In this document: positions 60,941-64,000 of the stretch, one piece after another
Position numbering within the stretch: the stretch's first letter is position 1
How the letters are laid out: every line of letters begins with the position of its first letter
Assembly: GCA_026874595.1 (NCBI GenBank)
Contig: CM049321.1
Span: forward strand, 49,399,297-49,463,296
DNA from: Sipunculus nudus
Taxonomy: Eukaryota; Annelida; Sipuncula; Golfingiida; Sipunculidae
Direction: 5' to 3'
Length of the DNA: 64,000 nucleotides
Program-made: the position numbers and the translations under genes
Notes under the pieces: generated by a model
Told to the model about the DNA's origin: nothing
Databases searched by the model: none
The model's input: the letters and a program-made list of their open reading frames with translations, nothing else

Positions 60941-61315
60941 TGACACCGGGATATACCTCATTTTACAGGTTATTGATCCCGCAGTGACCTCGCCGATATG
61001 ATAATAAATAATTTTATTTATGAGGGATTTTTATGTGTTTCATGAATGGCGTGAAGGCAACCAACGAAAACAGCCGAACTGCCTCCAGCACAAGTCGGAA
61101 TGCCTGTGTGATTGCCTCCAGGATTAAAGAATTTTGTGCATAATAATCCCTGCTGTCAGAGACGCATTAAAGCATGTTTGGCCTGACATTTCACCAAGTC
61201 TTGGATCTCCATGCGTGGTCAGTAAATGTGAGAACACGTGACTCTCGCTTTAGGAAAAGGAAGGGTTCAACTCAAGAGAATTAATAAAACCTAATAAAAG
61301 GTCCCCAGGGCCGGA
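60941..61315. other. No gene recognised
   Basis: Nothing supported. Confidence 0.55.
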
Positions 61316-61352
61316 AGAGGGGCGGCGGTAGGGGTTGGGTGGGGTGGGGGTG
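61316..61352 (+). other. G-rich tract, possible G-quadruplex
   Basis: At least five runs of three to five G (AGGGGTTGGGTGGGGTGGGG core) separated by one to seven bases in otherwise AT-rich DNA. Confidence 0.6.
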
Positions 61353-61840
61353 AAGAGGTAGAGGTTGATTGTGAAGGCGTCAAAAATTGGTCTTTAACGA
61401 TTAAACAGGTTGCGGCCTCTAAAAAGGGGGTAGAGAAACCCTGGACTCCCCTTGGGCCCGCTTCTGCTACTAACGAGGTTTGCATATTTCCGTTTGTTTC
61501 TTCAGGAACAGCTTCCTTGCCCTCAAAGTACATTTAAAACATCTTTCATGTTTTCCTAAAATCAACCTATTCTTTATACGTCTAACAATAACAATCAGTC
61601 AAAGATCATCGAAAATATGAATGCCTCGCTCATATTCCGGTTAGTAAACATCATCACTGACCAGGTCTCCAAGGTAAACATACCGATGTATAAATGTATT
61701 GCCACGGACACAGCGCCAAAAATAAATGTAAAAAAAAGTTTACATTTTTTGTTGATATATGTAAATCGGTATTTTCTTTTAACTTTTAAAATAAAAAGAG
61801 AATGATTATAAGAACACGATAAAAGTAGATTGATAACGTT
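61353..61840. other. No gene recognised
   Basis: Opposed open frames at 61595-61879 without family motif. Confidence 0.5.
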
Positions 61841-64000
61841 GAAGGCAATGTGAATCATCTGTTTTCTCCATACAGTCATTAATTATTCGAGCTGCTCTAT
61901 TCTTTTATTGACTTTTGTTTTAAAGGTACACAATCTAAACATTTGTTTAACAAACACTTGATGCAAACAAACAGAAACAATACAAGCGAGTATACAATGT
62001 AATAGACCGTTACTGCTTCATTTAGTTTTATGCAGGCTCACATTACCTTTTACAGCCTTAGCCTTGTAGGATCAATGCGTTACCAGGATGTATTTCCGCA
62101 TCAGATCAAACTGGTACTCAAGACTAAGTACCTAGGGCAACTGCCTTAATCATCGATTTAGTCTGTCTGACGTCCATGGGTTATTTACACCACCCCAGTC
62201 TTAAATTAAGCCTCCAACGGTTCGAGGAAAGTGCCTGTTGCAGGTATACGCGTTATTATTCCTTGGTCTTAAGGTTTATCTTGATGAATCCGGACTTTAA
62301 TGGGAATCCTGTTCCATTCTAATGTCAGCACTTACGACAACAAATCCTAATTAAGAAGTACACTCCAGTTTATTTTTTTTTAAATATATATTTGGCAAAG
62401 CACAATATCCACTTATGAGGCTAACATTCCCATTAAAACCATGAATCAAAACGGGAACAGGGTAAATTGAGGTTAAGGGGTTTGCGGCATGAAGAAGAAT
62501 TTTTTATGACATTCCCTCATCTACAAAGAAAAACATATACACACACCTTTTTTTCCATCAGGAACGTTGGGTAGTTGGATTGGCCGGATTTATGTGTATA
62601 CGTCTGAGAAAATCTCTATTAGGTCTGGACGGACTTAGGTTAAATCTCGAGGAAGGATGAACAATGGACCAAAGAGAATATTTAAAAGGATACCTAGAAA
62701 GGAATTGCGGATCTGGCCAAATTGTTCCTCTTTTTGTCCTGTCCGTCCAAAATCTCCTTTTAATATGTAGATCCACGATACGGTTTAAGCACGTCTTATT
62801 AGATATATGACCAAACATTTGTTAAGTTTCAATTAAGCACTGTCTGAGCAATTTCTATTTACATAAACAATTTTTTAAATGTTATATATAACTAATGGGT
62901 TTTATATCATGGGAAGTTCTGGTGGGAAAAATTTAATATTTGTGGACCACCTACCCCCCACGCGCCTTTACTTCTTGACCTTACTAATGGCTGTCCTTGC
63001 TGCCTCCCGGTTGTTTTTGTTCTAAATTCTTCAACAACGTAAACTGCAATTGATTAATTATATCAGCTCAGGTATAAAACACAATTTATATAATGCATAT
63101 AAAATTTACGTATATTTACTAAACTGAAGAGAAAGAGTGACGCCTTTTAGATAGACCAATTTATTTATTAACACAAGAGCGTTTGAAATGCACAGGCTTT
63201 TTCTTCAGGTGCTCATCACATTTAAAAAATCAACTCTTCTCGAGTCAGATTTGAACTCTCAGTCTGTCGAGTTATAGTAGTTAGCTCTATCCCTAGACCA
63301 CGTCTATCCCTAGACCACGTTTGCTCCTAAGATCTGATTTAATGTGTCAATTTGGTAGTCGAGATGGAGGTTTATATTGACAACATATATAATGGCTGCG
63401 TATCCTATAACAGCTTTCCGATCAGGGCAATGTATTCAGGTGTGCACGGACAACCCAGGGGAAACAAAACAAATATATGTATATATACAACAATTCATTC
63501 TTATCTCAAAACTGACCCATGGGAACTCTTTGGCTTTTGGTTTTTCTTTCTAGCCGGCTCGATTTGACAAGTAGGGCAATAACTTTGCAAAAATGAATCC
63601 CATGTTGCGAAATAAACCATCTGGGCAACAAACATAAGATTGGGACTTAAGTGTGGATACCGGTTTTTTTTCAGATATTTCAAATATTTTAACACTGGTA
63701 TGTAAAACACTTTGTCCTTCTTCGATGCCTTGTAGACAGATAAATGTCCTAGGTAGGATTCCTACAAAAGGAAATTCCGTGAACGTGGTTCATGTGCTTA
63801 ATATCATTTACATATCAACTAATAGATTATCTGTGATAATTTAATTAGCGGACTTGTTTTAATACCACAATTACTTGTAGGTCGGTCAATGTACGTACTT
63901 GACGCTCACAGATAAATGGCGATGAGAGCATTCATTTAATCAGAGCGGGAGGTAACATTAATGTGTATCGGGATATGAAGTTAAAATGTTTTACCAGTGC
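61841..64000. repeat. Diverged unit, copy 3, running off right edge
   Basis: Matches copy 2 in order throughout: GTTTAACAAACACTTGATGC, TTGTAGGATCAATGC, CCTAGGGCAACTGCC, TGCCTGTTGCAGGTA, GATGAATCCGGACTTTAATG, GCTAACATTCCC, TTCTGGTGGGAAAAATTT, TGGACCACCTACC, GGACAACCCAGGGGAAAC, CAGATATTTCAAA and GAGCATTCATTTAATCAGAG. A SINE interrupts it at about 63120-63320. Confidence 0.8.
63120..63320 (-). mobile_element. tRNA-derived SINE with duplicated A box
   Basis: On the minus strand: A box TGGTCTAGGGA (63290-63300; 10 of 11 positions), 32-nt spacer, B box AGTTCAAATCT (63247-63257; 9 of 11), then a body with GATGAGCACCTGAAGAAAAA, CAAACGCTCTTGTGTTAAT and a tail toward 63120. Spacing is exactly tRNA-like. 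A 17-bp direct repeat at 63287-63303 and 63304-63320 (CTATCCCTAGACCACGT) doubles the A-box end. Copy 2 of the surrounding unit lacks this insert, which supports a separate insertion. Confidence 0.72.

Noticed and set aside
61291-61533. 80-codon minus frame
   Set aside because: Pro/Thr-rich translation comes from the G-rich tract; no domain.

Overview
This window is eukaryotic and looks like a non-genic stretch of an AT-rich, repeat-laden animal genome. The repertoire suggests a marine invertebrate, possibly a lophotrochozoan such as a mollusc, but I cannot name the species. Supporting signs are five L1/Tx1-type LINE copies, tRNA-derived SINE pieces, hAT-like and TTAA-type non-autonomous DNA elements, a solo LTR and more than a dozen long (TA)n tracts. 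I see no rRNA, no convincing tRNA, no bacterial-style operon and no host gene I can recognise. One short minus-strand frame (41180-41424) is the best host-exon candidate, and it is weak.

Layout. 1-3715: 3' two-thirds of a plus-strand LINE whose 819-codon RT frame is still open. 3716-17740: mostly unique or unrecognised DNA with small repeats (MITE end 5281-5367, (TA)n tracts, two head-to-head tRNA-like SINEs 9712-10330, a 96-bp minisatellite 13981-14255, a 110-bp tandem duplication 16798-17015, a 24-bp x3 repeat 17414-17485). 17745-19010: a very decayed minus-strand LINE, found only by reading through stops. 21951-27410: a full-length LINE with 5' UTR, ORF1, ORF2, A-rich tail and a perfect 14-bp target site duplication, but both ORFs are broken. 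28050-29470: (TA)n tracts, a SINE-like tail and another LINE fragment. 31709-38194: simple repeats, a solo LTR inserted in a (TA)n tract, a 442-bp hAT-type MITE with a perfect 8-bp target duplication, and a 94-bp foldback.

43284-47517 is the most intricate stretch. A minus-strand reverse transcriptase of a different class (YRDD-type, probably from a GIY-YIG/Penelope-like element) is flanked by 136-bp direct repeats, interrupted by a 521-bp TTAA-type MITE and cut short by a hAT-like element, which itself carries a LINE fragment. The nesting gives a readable order of insertions.

54246-64000 is built from host-specific duplication: three diverged copies of a long non-coding unit (about 54246, 56605 and 61841), with a younger mosaic of 830-bp and 289-bp duplications between the second and third copies, and a SINE inside the third. 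No element here appears able to move on its own as read. The genes do not form a pathway; the window records successive transposition, microsatellite growth and local duplication.
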